DNA of 64,000 bases, taken from Jacaranda mimosifolia (lineage: Eukaryota > Streptophyta > Magnoliopsida > Lamiales > Bignoniaceae). A model generated the notes under the pieces. It had not been told where the DNA came from. It saw only the letters and a program-made list of their open reading frames with translations, and ran no database searches. The stretch covers positions 2,170,001 through 2,234,000 of the forward strand of contig CM032125.1 of assembly GCA_018894105.1 (NCBI GenBank), written 5' to 3'. Below, piece by piece: positions 1-11,098 of the stretch. The position numbers and the translations under genes are program-made. Position 1 is the first letter of the stretch. Each line of letters begins with the position of its first letter.

Positions 1-1215
1 ATGGGTATTTATACTACTAAGCTAGGTATTCTAGATAAATTAACTAGAATTCATATCTTATTGAGATAAGAAGATCACTCTAATCCTAACTTCTTAGATT
101 TGATCATATATCAATCCCAGATAATGATAACTTGCAACTGCAGAGATAATTCTAAAATCCTAACCTTATCAGGATTAGTTAGTTGCTGAAGCTCCTAAGA
201 CAATGATTAATATTTATCCAAGACCCTAACTCCTCATGATTTAATTTTTCTAGATTTTGTCTAGCTATTATCATAGGTTAGTAATTAAAGAATATGAAAT
301 ATTCATTAATTTTCGCATGAAAGTACAGAGGTACAAAAAATAAGGTTCTAGGATTCTACATCACCTATATTTACATGGTTTTTGCTAACCAACATAACTA
401 GATACCTTATTGGGGTCAAAAACTATCCAAATAGACTTTTAAAATGATGGGAAGACCTCTAGAATTATCCATCTATCCATAAATCTGAAAATTCCATAAA
501 AATTAATTTTCGTCATCGTTAACTTGATAATCATGGACCTAAACCCGTAATCACTTCATAATAATTTGTTGGCTTATTTTCTACACTACTTATGGGCTTA
601 ATCATAACTTAAAATAAATAAATAGATTGGGCTTAATACATCTAACAAGATATGGACCAAAGATTAATAGTTCTCTCATTATAAAAATATAATCAGGGCT
701 TATATCAGATTACTAATTCCCAAAAGAAACTCAACCTTCTAAACATAATTTGTCTACCTCTAAAGTTTGTTCACATATGATTCATATAACCATGGCCCAA
801 GTCAAATAACCTTGAATGAAAGACTAATTTTTAGCTCCAAAATTGATATCCATAGAGCCGCTAACTATATCATCAATATAAAACTTTATAAATAAAGTTT
901 TCATAAAATAATTGGTTTGATAAATTCTACATCTTCAATGACAACCAAGCAATCTTTACAAAATTATTAATAATCTAAAGTCTATATCCTCGAGATTGCA
1001 AGTAAAAATCAAGATAAGTGCTTAAAATAGGATCCTTAATAACTCCAAAAAGAATTTAGTTTTTATCCCATATTTATTTTCAATTAAGATCCCTTAAATG
1101 TTGATCGAGTCCCAAATAAATTTGTATGCTCAAATTTCTAGGAAAAGAGCAACCTAAAAACATCAGTGAAAAAGATCAAGATCAACTAATATTATTTCAT
1201 TACAACCAAATATAC
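1..1215 (+). mobile_element. Partial LTR-like element, family A (3' part)
   Basis: The first 1.2 kb closely matches 46482-47600, which lies inside the solo LTR at 45314-47828, and its reverse complement is seen again around 7140-8290. Shared landmarks are the opening 'atgggtatttayactay', the 'gatgggaaracctctagaattatcc' type stretch near 450-470, and the 'gatcccttaaatgttgatc' stretch near 1088. Similarity stops near 1215, about 230 bases before the end of the better-preserved copy, so this copy has lost its 3' terminus. Its 5' part lies outside the window. No coding capacity is seen; the 72-codon reading frame at 1126-1344 crosses the edge of the repeat and is not considered a gene. Confidence 0.75.
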
Positions 1216-1429
1216 CAAAATTATAATTTTGCGTGGAAGCTGACTAAAATGGTGGTGATCTCAATAATTATGCCTTCCATTGAGATAATCGAGCACTTAT
1301 TATACTCAAGCAGGCCAGTTTTTGTAAAGAATGCTACTTTTTAAAAGTTAAATATTTATGAAAAGTTCCTTCCCTGTAGGACCAATTTCATACTGATCGG
1401 TTCAGTAAAAATATAATATTTACTTAATA

Positions 1430-1640
1430 TAATAATCTAGTTGATTAGCTGTCACAAATGCAATAGCTTAGTGGGCAACTTTTATTTCAAAATATTGCTT
1501 ATAAAATATCATTTCTCCTTGATTTTGGGCCTAGTGTAGATACCAATCGAGCAGTTTCAGACAACTTTATTGTACTGGTATACTTGCTTTTGTTAGTCAC
1601 ATTTGATTCTCTTAATTAAGATGCGTGAACAGAATACCAA
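1430..1640 (+). repeat. NLR 5'-flank module, copy 1
   Basis: This segment shares a recognisable series of phrases with 9780-10060, 11690-11950 and 48410-48620: a line about 'gtggcaacttttattt', then 'acaactttattg', then 'acttgcttt..ttggtagtcac'. It lies about 0.6 kb upstream of NLR 1. Because the same module stands upstream of the NLR start at 48823 as well, it probably travels with these genes as part of their 5' flank. No function can be read from the sequence. Confidence 0.55.
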
Positions 1641-2140
1641 GAATTTTGTCAGACAGGCAGAGGCTGCAAGGAAATGGACAACCTTTGAATTGTTAAATCA
1701 TACAAGGACTGTCGATATAATGTTTATATGTGCCCACCAATGAAGTGTAATCAGGAGATTGAGAGGATTCAAATGTGATGTGTTCCGAAAATGTCTGTAA
1801 GTCGGGTCAAGTTCTACTCCGTGCTAAGTCCCAGTGGTACAATCATTTTTATTCAATTTATTGCATTTGTGTTTGGTGAAGAATTAACCAATCAACTCTC
1901 TCTCAAAATTTCTTTTCTGACCTCTCAAAGTGAAATTTTCAACTGCTTCACATTGCTCCATCTTTAATTTTTGACTTCTTTTCCACCAAAATTTGTAATT
2001 TTACTATGACTTTCATATAAGATATTCAATTGTAAAAAGTTCTTCAATGATGAAAAGCGATCATTCATAATAGAATAAAAAATAGTGAGGAGAAGGCTAT
2101 CTTTACACTCTTCTTAACATCTCATTTTAGGGCATTCTTA

Positions 2141-2148
2141 TATATAAG
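2141..2148 (+). promoter_or_regulatory. Possible TATA box of NLR 1
   Basis: TATATAAG stands about 100 bases before the NLR 1 start codon, followed by a pyrimidine-rich leader. The sequence and spacing fit a plant core promoter. AT-rich background makes chance matches common, so this is only a candidate. Confidence 0.4.
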
Positions 2149-2246
2149 TTCCATCTTTGTTTCTCTGTGTTCGTATTACAAATTTGTAATTTCTAAGCTG
2201 GCTATCCCTTTTGGCTGTTGTTATTGTTCCTTCATTTTGATTTGAG

Positions 2247-4871
2247 ATGGATTATGCTGCTCTTGTTTCACTTTCAAAAATCATAGATCATTTAGTACAT
2301 CAACATAATGATCAATATCCCATCCCTCTTCATGAAAAACAACAAATCATATCCATCCACAAATACATTCTCTCCTTGCAAACTTTTCTTGAAAATTTTC
2401 CAGAGAAAGCAACCAGCTTGGAAGGGAGAATCAGGGATGTAGCAAATGAAGCAGAAGATATTATTGAATATTTTATGTCGGAACATATTCGGCTATATTA
2501 TATATCAAAGTCGAATGCAGGAAAGTTTCCACACCACCTACGTGGCTTGTTTATGTGGCTTCAAGGAAAAAAATGTGGCATCTACACAAAGCTTAGGCTT
2601 CATTTTAATCTTAAAGAGTTGACAGAAGTGGCACGAGAGGTGATGGAGATTAAGAGTAGCATCGGAACCAAAGACGTGCAACTGAGTGAAGATTCTTCTG
2701 CTGCTACCTCATCATCAAGGCTAATTGCACCCACCTACAATGATGGCGCCATGGTTGGTTTTGACGATGACTTGATGGCAATAATGGCTTGGCTTTGTGG
2801 AGCATCACAAAATCGTGAAGTCATCCCAATCTTCGGTATGGGAGGTATTGGCAAGACTACTCTTGCTACAAATGCCTATGATGCTCCATTATCTGTGGAA
2901 TACTTTGATGTTCGTGCTTGGGTCGCAGTATCACAAGATTATAGTGCACAAGAGATTCTCTCAAGCCTCTTAATTTCCATGAAAGCAGAAGTTTCTGAAC
3001 GAAGCATCAGATCAATGGTACAAAAAGTGTACCAACACCTAATGGGTAGGAGGTATCTCATTGTAATGGATGATATGTGGAGTACAAAGGCATGGGATGA
3101 TGTAAAAATGATATTTCCTGATGACTGTAAGGGAAGCCGGATCATATTAACCACAAGGCTATATGATGTGGCTACTTATCCTGACTCTTCTAGCCCTCTT
3201 CATGAGATGCACTTCATGGATGAGGATCAAAGTTGGAATTTGCTTAAGCAGAAGGTGTTTGCAGGAGAAAATTGTCCAGCTGAACTGGAAACCATTGGAA
3301 TGACGATTGCAAGAAGTTGTAGAGGACTACCCCTTGCAATTGTTGTGATTGCTGGGCTCCTGTTAGTCAGTAAGATTCAAACTTCTTGGGAATATATTGC
3401 AAACTATGTAAATTTAGCTATCAGTACTACAAATAATGAGCAGTTTGCAAAGATACTATCTTTAAGTTATGTCCACTTGCCTCATCATTTGAGACCATGT
3501 TTGCTATACATGGGAGCCTTTCCAGAAGATTATGAGATTCGTGCCTCAAAACTCATCAAATTATGGCTAGCTGAGGGTTTTCTGAAACCAAGTGGATCTC
3601 AAAGCTTTGAAGAGGTGGCAGAAGAATATTTGGAGAATCTTGAGAAGAGAAGTCTTGTTTTGGTCACTAAGAGGAAGTCAAATGGAAAGATCAAAAGTTG
3701 CAGCTTCCATGATCTTGTACGGGATTTGTGCATAAGAAAAGCCCAGGAAGAGAAGTTTTATCTAAATCTTGTGAATAGGTATCATGAAAGAGCTCTTCTA
3801 GAAAGCCAAAAAAATCCGCGCCACGTAAGTATTGCTTCTATTAATAATCTGTCCGAGATTTATGGCTGCTCAACCATCCGTACTATTTTATGCTTCCGGA
3901 ACACTGCTTTACTTCACACTTATAGTAATTTTAGATTGCTGAGGGTATTGAATGTTGCAGGTTGGGTTAGTTCCGGAGTGTTTGTGGGACTACCTACTTT
4001 CCCTGCTGAACTATTTGAGCTATTTCATTTAAGGTACCTTGCTTTCAGATATATGGAGAATAAATTTGCTATTCCTCCATCCATATTAAACCTTCATAAT
4101 CTACAAACCTTAATCATTCATCCGTGTAGCATATGTAATTGTTTGCCAATGGAAATTTGGAGGATGCAACAATTAAGGCATCTAATATTTTCCGGCCCCT
4201 TACCCGATATTCCAGAAGGAGCTCTAACTTTTGCTCTAGAAAACCTACAAACACTTTCGGAGGTAAATGATTTAAAATGCACTGAAGAGGTCCTGAAAAT
4301 GATTCCAAATGTAAAGACATTGGAAATCTTCTATTTTGGAAAGAAATATGCCGAAGAGAGTCATCTTGAGAATCTTGTATATCTGCATCCACTCGAAAAG
4401 CTAAAGTTAGCGGTACGTATACAGCATTTTCAGGGAAAGCTTAATCCTGTTTTTCCAAAGAAGCTTAAAGAGTTAACCTTGAGCGGTTGTATACTTCACT
4501 GGAAAGATATGTCGATTGTTGGTTCGTTGCCTAATCTTGAAGTGCTTAAACTAAGACGTTACGCTTGCTATGGAGACAAATGGGAAACAAGTGAAGGAGA
4601 ATTTCCTCAGCTGAAATTTCTATTGATTCACAAATCAAATCTCCAGCAATGGGTAACTGAAAGTGGCCACTTTCCAAACCTCAAGTGCCTAAAGCTTTAT
4701 GCTTGTTGGGATCTAAATGAGATTTCAGATGGCATTGGAGATATTCCAACACTTGAACTCATTGAGGTTGATGGCCAGAACAAATCTGTTGTAGAGTCTG
4801 CCAAGCGTATACAAGAGGAACAACAAGAAAATTGCGGATCTGCTACTTTTCATGTTCGTCTTAGAAAGTGA
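2247..4871 (+). CDS. NLR 1: CC-NB-ARC-LRR resistance protein, R1/late-blight-homolog type
   Basis: This is an 874-residue single-exon reading frame for an intracellular immune receptor, which by family knowledge detects pathogen effectors and switches state by ATP/ADP exchange. An R1-like coiled-coil N-terminus (1-135) contains an EDVID-like stretch, EAEDIIEYF (68-76). The NB-ARC domain shows P-loop GMGGIGKTT (197-205), kinase-2 LIVMDDMW (271-278), RNBS-B GSRIILTTR (296-304), GLPL (360-363) and RNBS-D with YMGAFPED (421-428). The MHD position reads FHD (487-489); the relatives here have VHD. Leucine-rich repeats run from about 540 to 850 and are irregular. The start is chosen because NLR 2 and NLR 3 align from the same methionine. 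The length fits this family, all motifs are intact, and there is no intron. A broken beta-glucosidase tail follows downstream on the other strand. The pathogen it might recognise cannot be inferred. Confidence 0.93.
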   Translation: MDYAALVSLSKIIDHLVHQHNDQYPIPLHEKQQIISIHKYILSLQTFLENFPEKATSLEGRIRDVANEAEDIIEYFMSEHIRLYYISKSNAGKFPHHLRGLFMWLQGKKCGIYTKLRLHFNLKELTEVAREVMEIKSSIGTKDVQLSEDSSAATSSSRLIAPTYNDGAMVGFDDDLMAIMAWLCGASQNREVIPIFGMGGIGKTTLATNAYDAPLSVEYFDVRAWVAVSQDYSAQEILSSLLISMKAEVSERSIRSMVQKVYQHLMGRRYLIVMDDMWSTKAWDDVKMIFPDDCKGSRIILTTRLYDVATYPDSSSPLHEMHFMDEDQSWNLLKQKVFAGENCPAELETIGMTIARSCRGLPLAIVVIAGLLLVSKIQTSWEYIANYVNLAISTTNNEQFAKILSLSYVHLPHHLRPCLLYMGAFPEDYEIRASKLIKLWLAEGFLKPSGSQSFEEVAEEYLENLEKRSLVLVTKRKSNGKIKSCSFHDLVRDLCIRKAQEEKFYLNLVNRYHERALLESQKNPRHVSIASINNLSEIYGCSTIRTILCFRNTALLHTYSNFRLLRVLNVAGWVSSGVFVGLPTFPAELFELFHLRYLAFRYMENKFAIPPSILNLHNLQTLIIHPCSICNCLPMEIWRMQQLRHLIFSGPLPDIPEGALTFALENLQTLSEVNDLKCTEEVLKMIPNVKTLEIFYFGKKYAEESHLENLVYLHPLEKLKLAVRIQHFQGKLNPVFPKKLKELTLSGCILHWKDMSIVGSLPNLEVLKLRRYACYGDKWETSEGEFPQLKFLLIHKSNLQQWVTESGHFPNLKCLKLYACWDLNEISDGIGDIPTLELIEVDGQNKSVVESAKRIQEEQQENCGSATFHVRLRK

Positions 4872-4915
4872 TTGCTCTTTCAGAAAGCGGACACTAGTTC
4901 TGTTTTTCAGGTCAG
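4872..4915 (+). other. Conserved NLR 3' flank with splice-like site
   Basis: Directly after the stop codon the phrases 'ttgctctttca' and 'ggttctgtttttcagg' recur behind NLR 2 (19930-19976) and NLR 3 (53297-53341); here they read slightly differently. A pyrimidine tract ending in CAG followed by GT resembles an intron acceptor, so a 3'-UTR intron or exon is possible. It may simply be inherited flank. Confidence 0.4.
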
Positions 4916-5265
4916 CGATTATATAATCAATTACTTCTATTTCTATAGTTTTACGGCATTTTGCATAAATAGAATGTTTTGATAGAATTAAGAAATTAGA
5001 GTAATATATTAAGATTGTAACCTCAAAAAGCATTTCCCCCCTTTAGACGAAGAATTGGACGGATTCCCTATTAAAAGATATTTTGCTCATGGAGGAAACG
5101 GTTATTTGATCTTACAAATTTACGGAACCCATTGTCCAATCCTAGGATAAGAAATAAGCTAAATTAAAAATCTAAATAATAAGTTGACGATGTTCATTTG
5201 CACATAAAAATCATATACATACCTTTTATTGCTCAAATATATATGGGCAGAAATATTCCTGTTCG

Positions 5266-6062
5266 CTAGTCCAGTTTGCCATTCTTACCGCCTTCAACTC
5301 TTGGTAGTCTCAGACCAAAGCTCTTGGTATAGCCAAGATACCACTCAAAGTTGTCCAGTAACGCCACGCAAAATAGCCCCTCACATCGGCACCATCCCGG
5401 TCCATCGACTGCTTGTGAGATTTTTTTTCTTCCACTATGAATAATTTATTGATACAAGATAATCCTTGAATATGATATACCCAAACCAAAGGCAAATATA
5501 TTCCTTGCACCATAACTCTCAAATTTGTCAAATAACACTCTTTCAACCCCTTTGCATTGCCCCCCTCATAACTCGGAACAATTGCCTCACGAGTATCACA
5601 AGTTTCATGAGTGTTTTCCAAATCATGAAGTACTCCTATTTACTTAATTACCACTTCTAGAACTAGGAAATTCTAGAACAACATATGCTAAAGTAGATAA
5701 AATCAAATTTGTTGGAGGCTATAAGAATTTTAATCAAATTTGATTTTCAAGTAGCCGAGTCAAATCCCAACAAATTGATTCCACATTATATCTTGATTGA
5801 GTGATTGACCATTAAAGACCATACGATTTTAAAACTTGCAAATACAAGAATATGTGTCTTACATGTGCCTGCAAAAAAGACATGCTAAGAGAAAAAATCA
5901 ATGCATACAAGTTTCAATCACAATAGCATACACATTAGTCAGAAGTGCAACACATATAGAAGCAGGGGAAATGCCATAACGCACTTCATTGCTTGATAAA
6001 CTGCTGCAAGGTATAACCTTTGTAATAAGGAACTCGTAATTTATCATCTTCTTCATCCATGC
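5266..6062 (-). pseudogene. Beta-glucosidase 3' fragment (last two exons, decayed)
   Basis: Two minus-strand stretches match the last two exons of the larger beta-glucosidase pseudogene at 20646-29199. The penultimate exon copy (5984-6062) reads MDEEDDKLRV then PYYKGY and has lost the ISPLHEML segment. The last exon copy (5266-5397) begins [11 protein letters not shown] but then reads RYWTTLSG where the intact family has SLLDNFEW, so it is frameshifted. The piece coding for the KNGLKRH to FLMAEGG part is deleted. The order and spacing after NLR 1 mirror those after NLR 2, so this is the truncated end of a duplicated NLR plus beta-glucosidase block. It cannot make an enzyme. Confidence 0.85.
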
Positions 6063-6368
6063 CCTGTAGATATATAACAAGTATAACAATTTAGAGGGTG
6101 AAACAAAAATTCATATTTTTTACAATTAGGCCAGAAGCCTAGAAAGCAGATGGACAATGTTGGGCCAATGAGGAAAGGCCAAGGCGAGCACAAGATATAT
6201 TTATTTTAGGCTTTTTTTTTCCCACCATTACGGGGCATTTTGCAGGAATATAAAACCACAGGGCAATAAGTTGCAGTTTCCTGTTTCATCATGCATAAAA
6301 TTGTTTCGGTACTATAGTTACTCAATTTTTTGTTGGATCGCACAATATATATGTGTTTAAATATGCAC

Positions 6369-6716
6369 TGTTAAAGAATGGACCTTGGGTCTAACTCAAC
6401 CCCAAAAGCTAGCTCAAGAGGTGAGGATTGCCCAAGACCATATATAGAGACCACAATTTATTTATTTCACCGATGTGGGACACTAACACACCCCGCGCAC
6501 GTCCAGAAATGAACATATGGAGCGTGGAATAACATGAAATGGGTGGCCCAACAATATTGGCTAACCCAACATCGAGAATGGGTGGCTCCGATACCATGTT
6601 AAAGAATGGACTTTGGGCCTAACTCAACCCCAAAAGCTAGCTCAAGAGGTGAGGATTGCCCAAGACCATATATAGAAACCACAATTTATTTATTTCACCA
6701 ATGTGCGACACTAACA
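6369..6716 (-). mobile_element. TRIM retrotransposon, 348 bp, with target duplication
   Basis: Two direct repeats of 120 bp (6369-6488 and 6597-6716) start TGTTAAAGAATGG and end in CTAACA, so they have TG...CA ends like LTRs. The interior is only 108 bp. Flanks TGCAC (6364-6368) and TGCAC (6717-6721) form a 5-bp target duplication. Read on the minus strand, the interior begins right after the LTR with TGGTATCGGAGCC, close to the initiator-methionine tRNA primer site TGGTATCAGAGC, which sets the orientation. No coding capacity. This is the structure of a terminal-repeat retrotransposon in miniature. The matching place behind NLR 2 (about 22360) lacks it. Confidence 0.9.
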
Positions 6717-6721
6717 TGCAC

Positions 6722-7080
6722 TTATGTACTCTCAACCAACCGATCAGGATCCCCCTTGCTATGTCAGAAAGATCAAATGGCTGGAGCAGAAGCTATTTCT
6801 TTATCTCAGGATAAAGTAGAACAAGAGACCTAGTGAGAAACTCAAGATGAAAAATTCAACTAGAAAGTTATCCATGAGAAGAATATGACCAGAAATTTTG
6901 GCTTATTTTGCTTGGACTTGTGTGCTTGTCTACATTTACATAGATGAAATTTTCAACTGCTCCAAATACCCAATATCAATCATGTGAAGAGAATGGTGGT
7001 TATCCCTCAAGCTTAGTTCAACAGTAAAGAGATGATGGGAAAGTTTGCATGATCAATTTGTAGGCCATTCACCATTCAAA
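6722..7080. other. Duplicated beta-glucosidase intron sequence, no gene
   Basis: This stretch matches 22370-22640 and corresponds to intron sequence of the beta-glucosidase gene behind NLR 2 (shared phrases 'ctctcaaccaaccrrtcaggatcccccttgctatgtcagaaagat'). Similarity ends where the inverted family A element begins at 7082. No coding exon is seen. Confidence 0.7.
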
Positions 7081-7081
7081 A

Positions 7082-9400
7082 TATAATACTCCAAGTCTCT
7101 ATGTGAATTATTATAGATTTAACAATATATACATATAAATATATATTCTAATTAGAAGTATTATCATTTATACCTTTAGAACTATTTGAATTTCATTAAG
7201 GCTAAGTCTCAATGCCAAGGGATCTAGAATGCAAGGTTATATAATTAATAGTGAGCTTTTGTCTTATGAAAAAAAAAAATGGATATATATAATATTGAAT
7301 TTTAGGAATAGGGCATCAATTATAGTTGGTTTTGATTTTTCTATGACATTTCAAGTAGTTCCTCTTATGGAATTTGAGAATGCGATTTATTTGGAGTTTG
7401 ATTAGTATTAAAAGGATCTTAATAGAAAGTAAATATCGGATATAATTTGAATTCTTTTTGGAGCTTATTAGGGGATCCTATTTTAGGTACTTACCCTTAT
7501 CTTACTTGCAATTTCGAGGACCTAGAATTTTAATTTTAATATTATTATAAGAACAACTTAGAGGTGATGATTGAAGATGTATAACTTATAATAGAATGCC
7601 AATTACTTGATAGAAGCTTTAGGGATTGAATTCTAAGTAATGATTAAGTTAGCTACTATAGACATCATTTTAAGAATACATATGGATTGGAGCTGCAAAT
7701 TAATCTTCTATTGGAAGTTATTTAACTTGATATACTGGTAAGCTATAATTGTATAAAATATATTTTTTGAGAATTAATAATACAATAAAACCCTTTAATT
7801 TGTGGCTTTCTCTTTATAGTGAAGGAAGGTTGATCTTATAGTCCACATCTTGTTTTAAGCTAATTTAGTGAAAATATTTGATCTTAGAGCAGTGATAAAG
7901 AAAATATTATAACATAGTTTTAGAGCTTATACTTGTATTATTGAATTATCAAAAGGAAGTTGAATTTTGTATGTTAGCCCAAGCTGTTTAATTCATTACA
8001 AGTTATGATTAAGCCTATAAGTAGCGTAGAAAATAAGCCCACAAATCATTATGTTGTATTTACGGGTTTAATTTGTGATTATAAAATTAAAAGTGACGAG
8101 AACTATTTTTTTATGAAATTTTTGGATTTATGGGTAGATGAATAATTTTGGAGGTCTTCCCATCATTTTAAAACTCAATTTAGATAGTTTTTTTACCCTT
8201 ATAGGGTATCTAATCATATTGGTTTACTAAAATCCCATGAAACCCTAAAATATATTATCTTGTGCCGCCTTAATTCTTTTCATGCGAGAATTTACTAAAA
8301 CAACCTAAGTTTCTCCTACAAAATCCATGATGAAAAAACAAGATTGCAAAAAAGAAGATGAAAAGCTAAGGATCAAGTGATTTACATTCTTGAGGCGATA
8401 TTCGAACCTTTAGTTAATATCTTATTCATTTAAGTATACTTAGGTCCTGATTTATCATGATATATTTATGTATAGGATTTAAGTAACTGGACCAACTCGT
8501 TGATTAAGTGAAAAGAAATTTGAGATGGGTAAGTAGTTTCTTCCTTCTATTTTTCATAAATGTTTTTCCAAATACTTATATATGCTTTTGTCTAAATGAT
8601 CTTTTTGTATAAAAGAGTATTTGAGCACGCTATGTTAAAATTTCTGATAATAAAGCGTATCATGTGATTCTATTTTTACAAAGATGAAAAAAAAATTTTA
8701 TTGATAAAAAATAACAAAAATTATCTTTTAAAGAGAAATTAACAATTGATTTTGCTCCATCTGATTGGGTGACCCCTAACTGTACGTACTACTAGATTAA
8801 AGTAGTAAATTAACAATTGATTTTGCTTTATATGATTTGGTCACCCCTAACCGTACTATTGGATTAAAGTAGTATATTACTAACCGTGCTGTTGGGTTAT
8901 AGTAGAAAATCCTTGACCATGCTATTGAATTATAGTAGTATAATCTTTGACAGTGCTGCTAGGTTATAGTAGCAAATCTCTAACCGGCGCTACCAGATGA
9001 TAGTATGTAGAAAATTTCTGATCACGCTATTGGATTGTAATAGCAAATTTCTGCTACAATATTGGATTATATTCGCAAATCTCTGACCGTGCTAATAGAT
9101 TACAGTAGTAATTGGAATCCTAGAAATTCATAAGTATAATTAAGGAAAACATAATGAGTCATGTGCTTTATTGAGTTTTGAAAGCTTCAAAAAGAAAAAA
9201 AATTTTGAAAATATATTTTTGATGAAGTTTGATTTTTTCAATTTACTACCTATTCTATTGCGAAAAGTGATCAGATGCTATATGTATATCCTCTGAGAGC
9301 ATGTTAATGATTTTCTAAAACACTAGCCTGATTTAAAGCTTAAAGCGAAAAGCAATAGCATAGTATGTGTTTCTACATCCCGAAACTATTTGGTCAAATT
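7082..9400 (-). mobile_element. LTR-like element, family A, inverted copy
   Basis: The left edge TATAATACTCCAAGTCT is the reverse complement of the 3' end of the solo LTR at 45314-47828 (which ends AGACTAGGGTATTACA). Similarity then runs along the reverse complement through 7140-8290, a minisatellite at 8768-9118 and a stretch near 9120-9160 that matches 45690-45780. The 5' edge is not sharp: I can follow it only to about 9160, with a weak hint near 9380, so the right coordinate is approximate. It is non-coding and probably another solo or truncated LTR. It sits at the point where the duplicated beta-glucosidase block stops. Confidence 0.65.
8768..9118 (-). repeat. Minisatellite of about 33-35 bp inside the family A element
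   Basis: About nine degenerate units on the plus strand follow the pattern 'tgaccgtgctattggattatagtagcaaatctc'-like phrases, with a fixed core 'gctrytrgrttatagtag' and unit starts near 8848, 8881, 8914, 8949, 8981, 9019, 9052 and 9084. The solo LTR at 45314-47828 carries only about three units of the same repeat (45796-45905, reverse complement). Confidence 0.75.
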
Positions 9401-9599
9401 GCATAACCTAAATAGAGATCTGAAGAGAGCAAATGATCCGAAATTAATAAGTCGGGTTTAGGTTTAAAAATGAGTTATTTATTTTTATTGAAGACCCTGC
9501 ATATATGTCATGTAAATCCCACATATGGAATTCCACTCAGGAACATGGTATTTACCTGACATGCATTTTGAACAATATTTTGGTATCATTCCTGTTTTG

Positions 9600-10060
9600 G
9601 ATTAATTTACTCTTTGTGCAGGGCTAGGTTCATTTGTTGTTAATCAACTAGCTAGTTCTAACTATTCAACTTTCAATAATTGGTAGACTATATCCATTAA
9701 TCATGCAATTACTTTGCTTGTATGCATATAGCATGATTAATCCTGCAAATTTAAAAAATAAAAACTAAAAGAAATGGTGTTTGGTGGTATAATTAATTTG
9801 GTCGTTCAGATGTCACATTAATCCCTCAGTGGCAACTTTTATTACAGAACAATATTTTTTTGCTTAATTAATACCAAAGACAGCAATTTCACACAACTTT
9901 ATTGGAGCATCATAATTACTTGCTTTTCTTGGTAGTCAAAATGACTTTGTAATATTTAAGAATGACTAGCTTTATACGAAGTCTTTTTCATTCAGTATAT
10001 TTTATTCGTATTGTCTGAAGATTTAATCAATCAATTTTTTCTCCAAATTCCTTTTCCAAA
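9600..10060 (+). repeat. Orphan NLR 5'-flank module, copy 2
   Basis: From 'gttaatcaactagctagttctaactattcaac' through 'ggtagtcaaaatgactttgtaatatttaagaatgac' to 'ttaatcaatcaattttttctcc', this matches the upstream sequence of the NLR start at 48823 (48300-48620) and the module at 11690-11950. No NLR coding sequence follows. It ends in 'cattcttgggggg', like the copy at 11690-11976. I interpret it as a relic of a lost NLR copy. Confidence 0.6.
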
Positions 10061-10227
10061 CTCTAATCATTCTTGGGGGGCAGGTAAGTTTATTCCCTGA
10101 TAAGATATTGATATAAATTAAAAGCTTCATATGCCAAGTTGATGACTTAGCTAAATGACCCAAACATTCTTGGCACGGTTCTACTGGCCTGATAGCTTGT
10201 TTATTTACACATAAAAGCACAATATAA

Positions 10228-10250
10228 TATATATATATATATATATATAT
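10228..10250. repeat. (TA)n microsatellite
   Basis: An uninterrupted AT dinucleotide run precedes, and has probably overwritten, the left end of the decayed TRIM. Confidence 0.85.
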
Positions 10251-10587
10251 TATATCAAAAGCTAACTCACCCCAAAAGCTAACTCAAGATGTGAGAATTG
10301 TTCAAAGCCCATATATAAAGACCACTATTCATTTACTTTACCAATATGGGAATCTAACACACCATGCACACATCCAAAAATAAACATCTGAAATGTGAAA
10401 TAACATAAAATGGGTGGCGCAACAATATTGAATTGCCCAACATTAGTAATGAGTGGCTCTAATATCGTGTCAAATAATGAACTTTGAGCCTAACTCACCC
10501 CAAAAGCTAGCTCAAGAGGTAAGGATTGTCCAAAGCTATGTACAAATCACCACTACTCATTTACTTTACCGATGTGGGAATATAACA
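10240..10587 (-). mobile_element. Second TRIM copy, decayed
   Basis: The same architecture as the element at 6369-6716: a right repeat of 120 bp (10468-10587, starting TGTCAAATAATGAAC and ending ATATAACA), an interior containing 'aaatgggtggcgcaacaatattg', and a left repeat ending at 10359 with CTAACA. The first 15-20 bp of the left repeat merge with the TA run. On the minus strand the sequence after the right repeat is CGATATTAGAGCC, a mutated primer site. No clear target duplication is seen. It is older than the first copy, judging by the many differences between its two repeats. Confidence 0.8.
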
Positions 10588-11098
10588 ATAGATATATATA
10601 ATAAAATTTGTGATACTCTAGTTTTTGGTGGGAATTTTTAATTGATCATTTACTTTCCTAGTTCTTTGTAGCGAAAATCCAAGCAAAATTATGCATTTAC
10701 TAAATAAATATTAGTATAACCCAATAAAATATAGCATGTAATTCATCACTTATACAATATGCATAAATAGTTGATGTTTGCAAGAATATTACTCCATGAA
10801 GAGGTTTAAACGCCAAAAGTTCAACAATATAATGCCAAAGATGATGGTCGCAAAGGAAAGAGGAAAAATAAAGTGATACGGGAAAGAAGGAAGATATATA
10901 CTAAGAAGAAATAGATAATGAAAGAGAAATTAATAATTGAGGTTGGTCATGATGGTAGATGATGCTGGTTCCAATGCTGATACTGGCTGGCGTAGGTGGG
11001 TCTTGGATTCAACTAATAAGTGTGTGGTTGTTAGTGATTAAATCCCACATACTTCCGTATCAGTCTCCCTATTTTAAATGATTTTAGTCTTTGCGACG
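10588..11098. other. Intergenic, nothing recognised
   Basis: AT-rich, purine-rich around 10800-10940, without a reading frame of note, repeat or RNA gene that I recognise. Confidence 0.5.

Noticed and set aside
1126..1344. 72-codon reading frame
   Set aside because: It straddles the edge of a dispersed repeat and has no domain; the frame is not kept in the other copies.
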